DNA of 64,000 nucleotides, taken from contig NZ_CP048882.1 in NCBI RefSeq assembly GCF_015910445.1, positions 6,569,501 to 6,633,500 of the forward strand, in the 5' to 3' direction. Position 1 is the stretch's first letter. Each line of letters begins with the position of its first letter. The DNA is from Streptomyces bathyalis. Lineage in GTDB: Bacteria > Actinomycetota > Actinomycetes > Streptomycetales > Streptomycetaceae. Below the pieces are notes generated by a model that was not told where the DNA came from, searched no databases, and saw only the letters and a list, made by a program, of their open reading frames with translations. The position numbers were made by a program, and so were the translations under genes. Positions 42,247-50,597 of the stretch are shown in pieces.

Positions 42247-44013
42247 GTGGCAGCCCACGACGACGACATCAACCGCGGCATCCGGCCCGGTCGGGGTTCC
42301 GAAGACCCGTCCGGCCAGGTGGCGTATCTGGAGCAGGAGATCGCCGTCCTGCGCCGCAAGCTCGCCGACTCTCCGCGGCACACTCGGATTCTTGAAGAGC
42401 GGATCGTCGAGCTTCAGACGAATCTGGCCGGGGTCTCAGCACAGAACGAAAGGCTCTCCAACACTCTCCGTGAGGCGCGCGATCAGATCGTGGCCCTCAA
42501 GGAAGAGGTCGACCGCCTCGCGCAGCCGCCGGCCGGCTTCGGAGTCTTCCTGAAGTCGAATGAGGACGGCACAGCCGACATCTTCACCGGCGGACGCAAG
42601 CTCCGTGTGAACGTCAGCCCCAGCGTCGAACTCGAGGAGCTCCGGCGCGGCCAGGAGCTGATGCTCAACGAAGCGCTCAACGTGGTCGAGGCCATGGAGT
42701 TCGAGACCGCCGGCGACATCGTGATGCTCAAGGAGGTCCTCGAGGACGGTGAGCGCGCCCTGGTCGTCGGTCACACCGACGAAGAGCGGGTCGTGCGTCT
42801 CGCCGAGCCCCTGTTGGAGACGACGCTCCGTGCGGGCGACGCCCTGCTGCTGGAGCCGCGCTCCGGTTACGTCTTCGAGGTCGTGCCCAAGAGCGAGGTC
42901 GAGGAGCTCGTCCTCGAAGAGGTGCCCGACATCGACTACCAGAAGATCGGTGGTCTGCGCGGTCAGATCGAGCAGATCCGCGACGCGGTGGAACTGCCGT
43001 ACCTGCACCCGGATCTCTTCAAGGAGCACGAACTGCGGCCGCCGAAGGGCGTCCTGCTCTACGGGCCTCCCGGCTGCGGCAAGACCTTGATCGCCAAGGC
43101 CGTCGCCAACTCGCTGGCCAAGAAGGTGGCGGAAGTCACGGGCAAGCCCCAGGGCAAGAGCTACTTCCTCAACATCAAGGGCCCGGAGCTGCTCAACAAG
43201 TACGTGGGCGAGACCGAGCGGCACATCCGCCTCGTCTTCCAGCGGGCCAGGGAGAAGGCGAGCGAGGGCACGCCCGTCATCGTCTTCTTCGACGAGATGG
43301 ACTCCCTCTTCCGCACCCGCGGCTCGGGTGTCAGCTCGGACGTGGAGAACACGATCGTTCCGCAGCTGCTCTCCGAGATCGACGGTGTGGAGGGCCTGGA
43401 GAACGTCATCGTCATCGGTGCCTCCAACCGTGAGGACATGATCGACCCGGCGATCCTCCGCCCCGGCCGTCTCGACGTGAAGATCAAGATCGAGCGCCCG
43501 GACGCCGAGGCCGCCAAGGACATCTTCTCGAAGTACCTCACCGCGAACCTCCCGCTGCACTCGGACGACGTCGCGGAGCACGGCGGCAACGCCAATGCCG
43601 CATGCGACGCCATGATCCAGTCCGTCGTGGAGCAGATGTACGCCGAGTCCGAGGAGAACCGCTTCCTGGAGGTCACCTACGCCAACGGTGACAAGGAAGT
43701 GCTCTACTTCAAGGACTTCAACTCCGGCGCCATGATCGAGAACATCGTGGGCCGGGCGAAGAAGATGGCGATCAAGGCCTACCTGGACCAGAACCAGAAG
43801 GGTCTGCGCGTCTCCCACCTGCTCGCCGCCTGCGTGGACGAGTTCAAGGAGAACGAGGACCTGCCGAACACGACCAACCCCGACGACTGGGCCCGCATCT
43901 CCGGCAAGAAGGGCGAGCGGATCGTCTACATCCGCACGCTGGTCACCGGAAAGCAGGGCGCGGACACGGGCCGTTCCATCGACACCGTGGCCAACACCGG
44001 TCAGTACCTGTAA
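42247..44013 (+). CDS. arc: Proteasome-associated AAA+ ATPase ARC/Mpa
   Basis: 588 residues from GTG 42247 (AGGAGG 8 bases upstream). An N-terminal coiled coil (about 22-85) captures pupylated substrates by binding Pup. Two OB-like domains follow (about 90-235). The AAA domain has Walker A GPPGCGKT (about 273-280), Walker B VIVFFDEMD (about 345-353) and sensor GASNRED. The C-terminus ends GQYL, the penultimate-Tyr tail that docks into the 20S core and opens its gate. ARC unfolds Pup-tagged proteins and threads them into PrcBA. Confidence 0.96.
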   Translation: MAAHDDDINRGIRPGRGSEDPSGQVAYLEQEIAVLRRKLADSPRHTRILEERIVELQTNLAGVSAQNERLSNTLREARDQIVALKEEVDRLAQPPAGFGVFLKSNEDGTADIFTGGRKLRVNVSPSVELEELRRGQELMLNEALNVVEAMEFETAGDIVMLKEVLEDGERALVVGHTDEERVVRLAEPLLETTLRAGDALLLEPRSGYVFEVVPKSEVEELVLEEVPDIDYQKIGGLRGQIEQIRDAVELPYLHPDLFKEHELRPPKGVLLYGPPGCGKTLIAKAVANSLAKKVAEVTGKPQGKSYFLNIKGPELLNKYVGETERHIRLVFQRAREKASEGTPVIVFFDEMDSLFRTRGSGVSSDVENTIVPQLLSEIDGVEGLENVIVIGASNREDMIDPAILRPGRLDVKIKIERPDAEAAKDIFSKYLTANLPLHSDDVAEHGGNANAACDAMIQSVVEQMYAESEENRFLEVTYANGDKEVLYFKDFNSGAMIENIVGRAKKMAIKAYLDQNQKGLRVSHLLAACVDEFKENEDLPNTTNPDDWARISGKKGERIVYIRTLVTGKQGADTGRSIDTVANTGQYL

Positions 44014-44032
44014 GCAGACAGCGATCCGGCTG

Positions 44033-44081
44033 CGGACGCCCCTGGTGGACCCCCGCCGAAGGCAGGGGAGGGGGCGTTCCG
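44033..44081 (+). terminator. Terminator-like hairpin after arc
   Basis: CGGACGCCCC (44033-44042) pairs with GGGGCGTTCCG (44071-44081) with a one-base bulge; an inner CCCC/GGGG pairing shortens the loop. Begins 20 bases after the arc stop. Confidence 0.45.
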
Positions 44082-44270
44082 TGGCCGGATCCTTTTTGAG
44101 TAGTCCTAGGAAGTCCGCTGAGTGATCTCCCGACTTCAGGCCGTGCGTTCTAGGCTCGTCCGTAGTGCCGCTACGCGCAGTGCTGAGGGAAGGACCGCAG
44201 ACGGGGCGGATGCGCAGCGGGACTTGAGTGGCGGCCCACAGCCGGGCCACCACCGGGCAAGGAGGGCCGC

Positions 44271-45782
44271 ATGACCGTACGGCGAGTGATGGGCATCGAG
44301 ACGGAGTACGGCATCTCCGTACCCGGTCACCCCAACGCCAATGCGATGCTCACCTCATCCCAGATCGTCAACGCCTACGCCGCGGCGATGCACAGGGCAC
44401 GCCGTGCCCGCTGGGACTTCGAGGAGGAGAACCCGCTGCGGGACGCCCGCGGCTTCGATCTGGCACGCGAGTCCGCCGACGCGAGCCAGCTCACGGACGA
44501 GGACATCGGCCTGGCCAACGTCATCCTCACCAACGGCGCCCGTCTCTACGTCGACCACGCCCACCCCGAGTACAGCGCGCCCGAGGTGACCAACCCCATG
44601 GACGCCGTCCTGTGGGACAAGGCCGGTGAGCGGATCATGGCGGAGGCCGCCGACCGCGCCGCCGAGGTCCCCGGCACGCAGGCGATCCACCTCTACAAGA
44701 ACAACACCGACAACAAGGGCGCCTCCTACGGCACGCACGAGAACTATCTGATGAAGCGGGAGACGCCGTTCTCGGACATCGTGCGGCATCTGACGCCCTT
44801 CTTCGTCTCCCGCCAGGTCGTCTGCGGCGCCGGCCGCGTGGGCCTGGGCCAGGACGGCAGCGAGCACGGGTTCCAGCTCTCCCAGAGAGCCGACTACTTC
44901 GAGGTCGAGGTCGGCCTCGAGACGACGCTGAAGCGGCCGATCATCAACACCCGGGACGAGCCGCACGCCGACGCCGAGAAGTACCGCCGTCTGCACGTGA
45001 TCATCGGCGACGCGAACCTCTCGGAGATCTCCACCTACCTCAAGCTCGGCACCACGGCGCTCGTGCTGTCGATGATCGAGGACAACTTCATCGCGGTGGA
45101 CCTCGCCGTGGACCAGCCCGTCCGCACCCTGCACCAGGTCTCGCACGATCCGACGCTGGGGCGGCTGATCACGCTGCGCAGCGGCCGCACGCTCACGGGT
45201 GTGCAACTCCAGATGGAGTACTGCGAACTCGCGCGCAAGTACGTCGAGGAGCGCTGGGGCGCCGACGCGGACAAGCAGACCCAGGACGTCCTCACCCGAT
45301 GGGAGGACGTGCTGACGAGGCTGGAGCAGGACCCGATGAGCCTCTCCGGGGAGCTGGACTGGGTCGCCAAGCGCGAGCTCATGGAGGGCTACCGCCGCCG
45401 TGACCAGCTCGGCTGGGACGCGGCACGGCTGCACCTGGTGGACCTGCAGTACGCGGACGTACGCCCCGACAAGGGCCTCTACAACCGCCTGGCCAACCGG
45501 GGCAACATCCAGCGGCTGCTCGAGGAGGAGGCCATCCAGCGGGCCGTCGGCAAGCCGCCGGAGGACACCCGCGCCTACTTCCGCGGCCGCTGCCTGGAGC
45601 AGTACGCGGACGACGTGGCCGCCGCGTCCTGGGACTCCGTCATCTTCGACCTGCCGGGTCGTGACTCTCTGCAACGAGTTCCCACGCTGGAGCCGCTGCG
45701 CGGCACCCGGGACCACGTCAAGGAACTTCTGGACCGCTGCCGCACCGCGGAGGACCTGGTGAGGGTGCTTTCCGGAGGCTGA
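44271..45782 (+). CDS. dop: Pup deamidase/depupylase Dop
   Basis: 503 residues of the carboxylate-amine/glutamine-synthetase-like fold. GIETEYGIS holds the metal/ATP-binding glutamate (Glu10). The catalytic Asp95 is in ARLYVDHAHPEYSAPE. The region 42-80 is the Dop loop, absent from PafA in this window, which separates the two paralogs. Dop deamidates Pup-Gln to Pup-Glu and removes Pup from substrates. As Pup here already ends in Glu, only the depupylase role would be needed. 257 bases separate it from arc, so it has its own promoter, with a TAGGCT-type -10 near 44151. Confidence 0.95.
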   Translation: MTVRRVMGIETEYGISVPGHPNANAMLTSSQIVNAYAAAMHRARRARWDFEEENPLRDARGFDLARESADASQLTDEDIGLANVILTNGARLYVDHAHPEYSAPEVTNPMDAVLWDKAGERIMAEAADRAAEVPGTQAIHLYKNNTDNKGASYGTHENYLMKRETPFSDIVRHLTPFFVSRQVVCGAGRVGLGQDGSEHGFQLSQRADYFEVEVGLETTLKRPIINTRDEPHADAEKYRRLHVIIGDANLSEISTYLKLGTTALVLSMIEDNFIAVDLAVDQPVRTLHQVSHDPTLGRLITLRSGRTLTGVQLQMEYCELARKYVEERWGADADKQTQDVLTRWEDVLTRLEQDPMSLSGELDWVAKRELMEGYRRRDQLGWDAARLHLVDLQYADVRPDKGLYNRLANRGNIQRLLEEEAIQRAVGKPPEDTRAYFRGRCLEQYADDVAAASWDSVIFDLPGRDSLQRVPTLEPLRGTRDHVKELLDRCRTAEDLVRVLSGG

Positions 45783-45884
45783 GATACGGCTATTCCGTGC
45801 CGCATGCGGGAATCACCGGGGTGGTACTCCGACGTTGGAGAAGTGAAGGGCCGATGTCAGTCCCTGCTTGTAGGGTCTGATCTT

Positions 45885-45899
45885 GTACGTCACGCGTAC
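45885..45899. promoter_or_regulatory. Inverted repeat upstream of pup
   Basis: GTACG-TCACG-CGTAC, a 5-5-5 inverted repeat 23 bases before the pup ATG and just after a TAGGGT -10-like element (45871-45876). It could be an operator for pup-prcBA. Confidence 0.35.
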
Positions 45900-45922
45900 A
45901 CCGAACCGAGCGGGGTGAGGAT

Positions 45923-46141
45923 ATGGCGACCAAGGACACCGGCGGCGGGCAGCAGAAGGCCACGCGCCAGACCGAGGAAACCGAGGAACAGACTGACGAG
46001 ACGCAGGTCTCCGAGGACCTCAAGGAGCGCCAGGAAGCACTCTCGGACGATGTGGACTCCGTCCTGGACGAGATCGATGACGTCCTTGAGGAGAACGCCG
46101 AGGACTTCGTGCGGTCCTTCGTTCAGAAGGGCGGAGAGTAG
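45923..46141 (+). CDS. pup: Prokaryotic ubiquitin-like protein Pup, GGE form
   Basis: 72 residues, hydrophilic and mostly disordered. The C-terminal half (SDDVDSVLDEIDDVLEENAE) is the helical ARC-binding segment, followed by FVRSFVQKGGE. The last codons are GGC GGA GAG TAG, so the encoded terminus is Gly-Gly-Glu, not Gly-Gly-Gln. PafA can thus ligate the gamma-carboxylate directly to target lysines. ATG 45923 follows GTGAGGA. Located between dop and prcB, as in all Pup-proteasome loci. Confidence 0.97.
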   Translation: MATKDTGGGQQKATRQTEETEEQTDETQVSEDLKERQEALSDDVDSVLDEIDDVLEENAEDFVRSFVQKGGE

Positions 46142-46272
46142 TCGCGTGATCACCGTCCTGCGTCCCCGGCAGCGGGGGCGCAGGACGGATGACTTCCGGG
46201 CCTGCGGGTATGGTCCGTGAAGCAATTCCAAGATCTCTTCTGAACCGACTTCCGATCTGTGGAAGGAAACGT

Positions 46273-47118
46273 GTGGAAGCCAACACTCGTGACACAGGGC
46301 GTCTGCCGGCTGCCTTCCTGACGCCCGGCTCGTCCTCGTTCATGGACTTCCTGTCCGAGCACGCTCCTGCGGTGCTGCCCGGCAGCCGGCCCCTGCCTGC
46401 CGTCGAGGGCGCCGTGCAGGCTCCGCACGGGACGACCATCGTCGCTGCGACGTACTCGGGCGGCGTGGTGCTCGCGGGCGACCGCCGTGCCACGATGGGC
46501 AACGTCATCGCCCAGCGTGACATCGAGAAGGTCTTCCCGGCCGACGAGTACTCGGCCGTCGGCATCGCCGGCACGGCGGGTCTCGCGGTGGAGATGGTGA
46601 AGCTCTTCCAGCTGGAGCTGGAGCACTTCGAGAAGGTCGAGGGCTCGACGCTGTCGCTGGAGGGCAAGGCCAACCGCCTGTCCACCATGATCCGCAGCAA
46701 CCTCGGCATGGCCCTGCAGGGCCTCGCCGTCGTCCCGGTCTTCGCGGGCTACGACGTGCAGCACGAAAAGGGGCGCATCTTCTCCTACGACGTGACGGGC
46801 GGCCGCTCCGAGGAGGTCGGCTTCACCGCCGTCGGTTCCGGATCGGTCTTCGCCCGCGGCTCCTTGAAGAAGCTGCACCGGAGCGACCTGACGGAGGAGC
46901 AGGTCTGCACGGTGGCGCTGCAGGCGCTCTACGATGCGGCCGACGACGACTCGGCGACGGGCGGCCCCGACATGACACGCAAGATCTACCCCACGCTCAC
47001 GGTCATCTCCGACGAGGGCTGCCGGAAGCTGTCCGAGGAGGAAGTCTCCGCGCTCGTACGCACCATGCACGAGGGCCGGCTGCAGCATCCCAACGGGCCG
47101 CAGGCCCCGCTCACCTGA
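46273..47118 (+). CDS. prcB: 20S proteasome beta subunit
   Basis: 281 residues from GTG 46273 (ribosome site GGAAGGA). A 53-residue propeptide ends at PHG, before Thr54 in GTTIVAATYSGGVVLAGDRRAT; autocleavage frees this threonine as the N-terminal nucleophile. Asp and Lys of the Thr-Asp-Lys triad (DRRAT and the IEKVF lysine) are present. Two heptameric rings of PrcB form the proteolytic chamber. It starts 131 bases after pup and precedes prcA. Confidence 0.96.
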   Translation: MEANTRDTGRLPAAFLTPGSSSFMDFLSEHAPAVLPGSRPLPAVEGAVQAPHGTTIVAATYSGGVVLAGDRRATMGNVIAQRDIEKVFPADEYSAVGIAGTAGLAVEMVKLFQLELEHFEKVEGSTLSLEGKANRLSTMIRSNLGMALQGLAVVPVFAGYDVQHEKGRIFSYDVTGGRSEEVGFTAVGSGSVFARGSLKKLHRSDLTEEQVCTVALQALYDAADDDSATGGPDMTRKIYPTLTVISDEGCRKLSEEEVSALVRTMHEGRLQHPNGPQAPLT

Positions 47119-47175
47119 CGAAGGCCACGGGGCCTTCAGCGCCCTCTGACAGGAGAAGGAAGGGACGGATAGCCG

Positions 47176-47958
47176 GTGTCGACGCCGTTCTACGTCTCAC
47201 CACAGCAGGCCATGGCGGACCGCGCCGAGTACGCCCGCAAGGGCATCGCTCGGGGCCGCAGCGTGGTCGTGCTGCAGTACACCGATGGCATCGTGTTCGT
47301 CGCGGAGAATCCCTCGCGGTCGCTCCACAAGATCAGCGAGATCTATGACCGCATCGCGTTCGCGGCGGTGGGCAAGTACAACGAGTTCGAGAATCTGCGC
47401 ATCGGCGGCGTCCGTTACGCGGATCTTCGTGGATTCACCTACGACCGCGCCGATGTGACGGGCCGTGGCCTCGCGAACGTCTACGCCCAGACGCTGGGGA
47501 CGATCTTCTCCAGCGCCGCCGAGAAGCCGTACGAGGTGGAGCTGATCGTCGCCGAGGTCGGTGCCGCCCCCGAGGACGACCAGATCTACCGGCTGCCGCA
47601 CGACGGCTCCATCGTGGACGAGCACGGTTCGCTCGCGGTCGGCGGCAACTCGGACCAGATCAACAGCTATCTCGAACAGCGCCACCGTGACGACATGACG
47701 CTGGCGGAGGCGGTCAAGCTCGGCAAGGAGTCCCTGGCGCGCGACAACAACGGCGGCGAGCGTGAAGTGACCGCCGATCAGCTGGAGGTCGCGCTCCTCG
47801 ACCGCACCCGCGTCCAGCAGCGAAAGTTCAAGCGGGTACTGGGCACTCAGCTGCAGCGCCTGCTGGGAGAGGACGAGAGCACGGGCGGCTCGAGTTCCTC
47901 GTCCTCCTCGGGCGGCGACGACACGGAGGAGTCCTCCGAGGGCGGTTCGGAAGAGTAG
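47176..47958 (+). CDS. prcA: 20S proteasome alpha subunit
   Basis: 260 residues from GTG 47176. STPFYVSPQQAMADRAEYARKGIARG is the N-terminal gate segment (STPFY...). The core has VVVLQYTDGIVFVAEN and HKISEIYDRIAFAAVGKYNEF. The tail (about 236-260) is a Ser/Gly/Glu-rich disordered stretch. PrcA rings cap PrcB, gate the chamber and receive the ARC tail. 57 bases after prcB; a strong terminator follows. Confidence 0.96.
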   Translation: MSTPFYVSPQQAMADRAEYARKGIARGRSVVVLQYTDGIVFVAENPSRSLHKISEIYDRIAFAAVGKYNEFENLRIGGVRYADLRGFTYDRADVTGRGLANVYAQTLGTIFSSAAEKPYEVELIVAEVGAAPEDDQIYRLPHDGSIVDEHGSLAVGGNSDQINSYLEQRHRDDMTLAEAVKLGKESLARDNNGGEREVTADQLEVALLDRTRVQQRKFKRVLGTQLQRLLGEDESTGGSSSSSSSGGDDTEESSEGGSEE

Positions 47959-47980
47959 CGACCCTCACCGTCGGTTCATC

Positions 47981-48018
47981 CGCGTGCCCCGCAGGGCCAA
48001 CACCCTGCGGGGCACGCG
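47981..48018 (+). terminator. Strong terminator after prcBA
   Basis: CGCGTGCCCCGCAGGG (47981-47996) pairs perfectly with CCCTGCGGGGCACGCG (48003-48018), 16 bp with a 6-base loop, 22 bases after the prcA stop. It separates the proteasome operon from the convergent LacI-type gene. Confidence 0.8.
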
Positions 48019-48083
48019 CTGTTGAGCGCCGGTTGAGATCTTCGGCCGGGTGCCGGCCCCCGCTGGAGAGTGCCCGGTCCCGC

Positions 48084-49142
48084 TCAGGACTCCGAGGGCG
48101 GTTCAGCCGTGGAACCGCGGCGCACTAGCTGGACGGGGAGCACGGGTGCATTCGCCTCCCGGCCCGCCAGGACGTCCAGCAGCGCGCGCATGCCGGCCGC
48201 GCCGACCGCCTCCGCGGGGAGGCGCACGGTCGTCAACTCCGGCTCCAGCGCGGTCGCCAGGCTCAGATCGTCGAAGCCCGTCACGGACACGTCCTCCGGC
48301 ACACGCAGTCCGAGCCGCCGCGCCGCCTTGCAAGCCCCGGCCGCCAGCAGGTCGTCGTCACAGATCACGGCCGTGGGCCGCGGATCGGCCGTCAGGGCAC
48401 GCGTGGCTCCGCGCAGCGCGTCCTCGACGCTGAGGTCGCTGGGCTCGGTCCGCAGTTCCGCTCCGGGCTCCAGGGCCACCGCCTGCGCCAGCGAGTGGGC
48501 TCGCACGCCGAAGGTCCAGGTGTCCACTGCCGCCGCGAGATGGGCCAGACGCCGGTGGCCGAGGCCGAGGAGATGCCCGGCCACCTGCCGCATGCCGTCG
48601 GCGATGTCGAGATTGACGGTGGCCACTGCCCGGTCGCCCTCGGGGTCGGTGTCCAGCATCACCAGTGGCAGTCCGCCCTCGCGCAGCGCAGCCAGCGCGT
48701 CGGGAGCCATCGAGGAGGCGATCACGCCGTCCAGCGCGGCGCGGGCCGAGCCGAACGGGTCGACGGCCGGTCCGATGCCCTCGGGCGAGGGATAGAGGAC
48801 CACGCCGAAGTCGTGCTCGGCCGCGATCCGTGAGGCACCGGCGTGGACCCGCGCGAAGTAGTCGTGGGTGAGGGCGGGCACGACGAGGAGGGCGGTGCGG
48901 GTGCGTCCGAGCCGCAGGCTCCGGGCGGACAGATTGGGGCGGTAGCCGAGTGCCTGTGCGGCGTCCCTCACGGTTTCCGCCGTGCGGGGAGAGACCCGTC
49001 CCTCCCACTTGCCGCCCAGCACGAGAGAGACCGTCGCCTGCGAGACGCTGGCCCGCCGCGCGACGTCACGGCTGGTGGGACGCCCGCTGGAGGTCCCCGT
49101 GCGCGGCTGCTCCGCAGTGCCGGGCCGCCGGTTGCTCGCCAT
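48084..49142 (-). CDS. LacI-family transcriptional regulator
   Basis: 352 residues. The helix-turn-helix and hinge are at about 22-80 (SRDVARRASVSQATVSLVLG, YRPNLSARSLR). The periplasmic-binding-protein-like effector domain has HDYFARVHAGASRIAAEHDFGVVL and DDLSLATALEPELTTVRLP. Divergent from an MFS transporter gene across an intergenic inverted repeat, so it probably represses that gene and responds to a sugar-like ligand. Confidence 0.92.
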   Translation of the reverse strand: MASNRRPGTAEQPRTGTSSGRPTSRDVARRASVSQATVSLVLGGKWEGRVSPRTAETVRDAAQALGYRPNLSARSLRLGRTRTALLVVPALTHDYFARVHAGASRIAAEHDFGVVLYPSPEGIGPAVDPFGSARAALDGVIASSMAPDALAALREGGLPLVMLDTDPEGDRAVATVNLDIADGMRQVAGHLLGLGHRRLAHLAAAVDTWTFGVRAHSLAQAVALEPGAELRTEPSDLSVEDALRGATRALTADPRPTAVICDDDLLAAGACKAARRLGLRVPEDVSVTGFDDLSLATALEPELTTVRLPAEAVGAAGMRALLDVLAGREANAPVLPVQLVRRGSTAEPPSES

Positions 49143-49205
49143 CCGTTTCCGCTCCTTCGCCGCCCGTGGCCGGTGCCCGGGGTGGACCGTGGGGTCAGCG
49201 ACATG

Positions 49206-49234
49206 GTACGTATGACGGCGTTAGTTATACGTAC
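49206..49234. promoter_or_regulatory. Inverted repeat in the lacI-MFS intergenic region, likely operator
   Basis: GTACGTAT (49206-49213) and ATACGTAC (49227-49234) are perfect inverted arms with a 13-base centre. The site lies 64 bases from the regulator start and 47 from the transporter start, and would cover a promoter such as one using the TATACGT -10-like sequence. Confidence 0.6.
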
Positions 49235-49280
49235 AACGTGCTTGCCTGGAACGCTGGGCGCCGGAAGGAGAGTGGGAGCC

Positions 49281-50588
49281 GTGGCGATGGGTTACGCCGA
49301 ACTGCTGCGTGCCAGGCACGCGATGCGGCTGCTCGCGGGCACGCTGACGGGCAGGCTTCCCAACGCCACAGGTCCACTGGCGATCGTGCTCTTCACCCGT
49401 GCCGAGGGCGGGAGTTACACGCTCGCCGGCGTCCTCTCCGCCGTGTACGGACTCGCGACCGCCGTCGGTCAGCCGATGCTCGGGCGTCTCGTCGACCTCC
49501 ACGGACAACCGCGCGTGATGTTCCCCGCGGCCGTGCTCTCGGCGCTGGGCATGCTGCTGCTGACAGCCGTCGGCACCGACCCGGTGTGGGTGGCCACCGC
49601 GGGCGTGTTCGTCGCCGGAGTGTGCACCCCGCCGCTGGAGGGCGGCCTGCGTGCTCTGTGGCCCAGCGTGCTCAAGGGTCCGGAGAAGGTGCACCGGGCG
49701 TACGCGCTGGATGCCGTGGCCCAGGAAGTGATGTTCGCCGTCGGGCCGCTGCTGGTGACCGTGTTCGTGGCCCTCTGGAGCGAGGCCGCGGCACTGCTGG
49801 TTATCAACGCGATGGGTGTCCTCGGCGCACTGTGGGTCGTCGTCTCGCCGCCCTCGCGAGCGTGGCGCTCCGAGCCGCGGGAGCCGCACTGGCTGGGCGC
49901 GCTCCGCTCCGCGGGACTGCTGGCCCTGCTCGCCACCTTTTTCTTCGTCGGGCTCGCGCTGGGCGCCGTCGCCGTCGCGTCCGTGAGCTACGCGGACGAG
50001 CACGGTGAGGCCCTGATCTCCAGCCATCTGCTCTCGGCGCTGGGCTTCGGCGCCCTGGCGGGCGGTGTCGTCTACGGAGCGCGGCACTGGGCGGGCGTCC
50101 CGGAACGCAGGCTGGTGTGGCTTGTTCTCGCCCTTGCCGTGGGCTATATGCCGCTGGTCCTCGTCCCCGGTGTGATCGCGATGACGGCCCTTGCCGGACT
50201 GTCAGGGGTGTTCCTGGCGCCGGCGCTCGCCTGTGCGTTCGTGGTCGTGGACCGTCACGCACCGTCCGGGACGGTCACCGAGGCATTCTCCTGGCTGGTC
50301 ACGACGTTCGGCGTCGGAGCGGCAGCCGGGACGGGAGTCGTGGGCCCCGTCATCGAGTGGGGCGGCGCCGCCGCGGGCTTCGCCGTCGTGGGCGGGGGAG
50401 GACTGGCGGCGTTCGTCGTGCTGCTGCTGACCGGCCGGGCCTTTTCAGTCGCCTCCGCGACCTCCCGCAGCGCTCCCGTCGCGGGCCCGGCATCGGGCCA
50501 GGGACATGCGTCGCCCCCGGTCACGGAGGCGGAAAATGATCGCAATGGTGCCCCCGAACCCGGTTTCAGAACAGGCCGTCAGGCGTAA
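49281..50588 (+). CDS. MFS transporter
   Basis: 435 residues with about twelve hydrophobic helices. The loop between helices 2 and 3 has GRLVDLHGQPRVMF, the family's GxxxDxxGxR-like motif. The hydrophilic C-terminal tail (from about 390) is Ala/Ser/Pro-rich. GTG 49281 is chosen; ATG 49287 two codons on has a closer GGGAG and is an alternative. The ligand is unknown. Its divergent LacI-type gene and the inverted repeat suggest induction by its substrate. It ends 9 bases before pafA. Confidence 0.85.
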   Translation: MAMGYAELLRARHAMRLLAGTLTGRLPNATGPLAIVLFTRAEGGSYTLAGVLSAVYGLATAVGQPMLGRLVDLHGQPRVMFPAAVLSALGMLLLTAVGTDPVWVATAGVFVAGVCTPPLEGGLRALWPSVLKGPEKVHRAYALDAVAQEVMFAVGPLLVTVFVALWSEAAALLVINAMGVLGALWVVVSPPSRAWRSEPREPHWLGALRSAGLLALLATFFFVGLALGAVAVASVSYADEHGEALISSHLLSALGFGALAGGVVYGARHWAGVPERRLVWLVLALAVGYMPLVLVPGVIAMTALAGLSGVFLAPALACAFVVVDRHAPSGTVTEAFSWLVTTFGVGAAAGTGVVGPVIEWGGAAAGFAVVGGGGLAAFVVLLLTGRAFSVASATSRSAPVAGPASGQGHASPPVTEAENDRNGAPEPGFRTGRQA

Positions 50589-50597
50589 TGTTCAGTC

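Noticed and set aside
42436..44253. 605-residue open frame opposite arc
   Set aside because: Antisense to a complete ARC gene with AAA motifs.
48084..50588. A novel Pup-linked transport system formed by the LacI/MFS pair
   Set aside because: Both are ordinary family members with their own likely operator; proximity to pafA is the only link seen.
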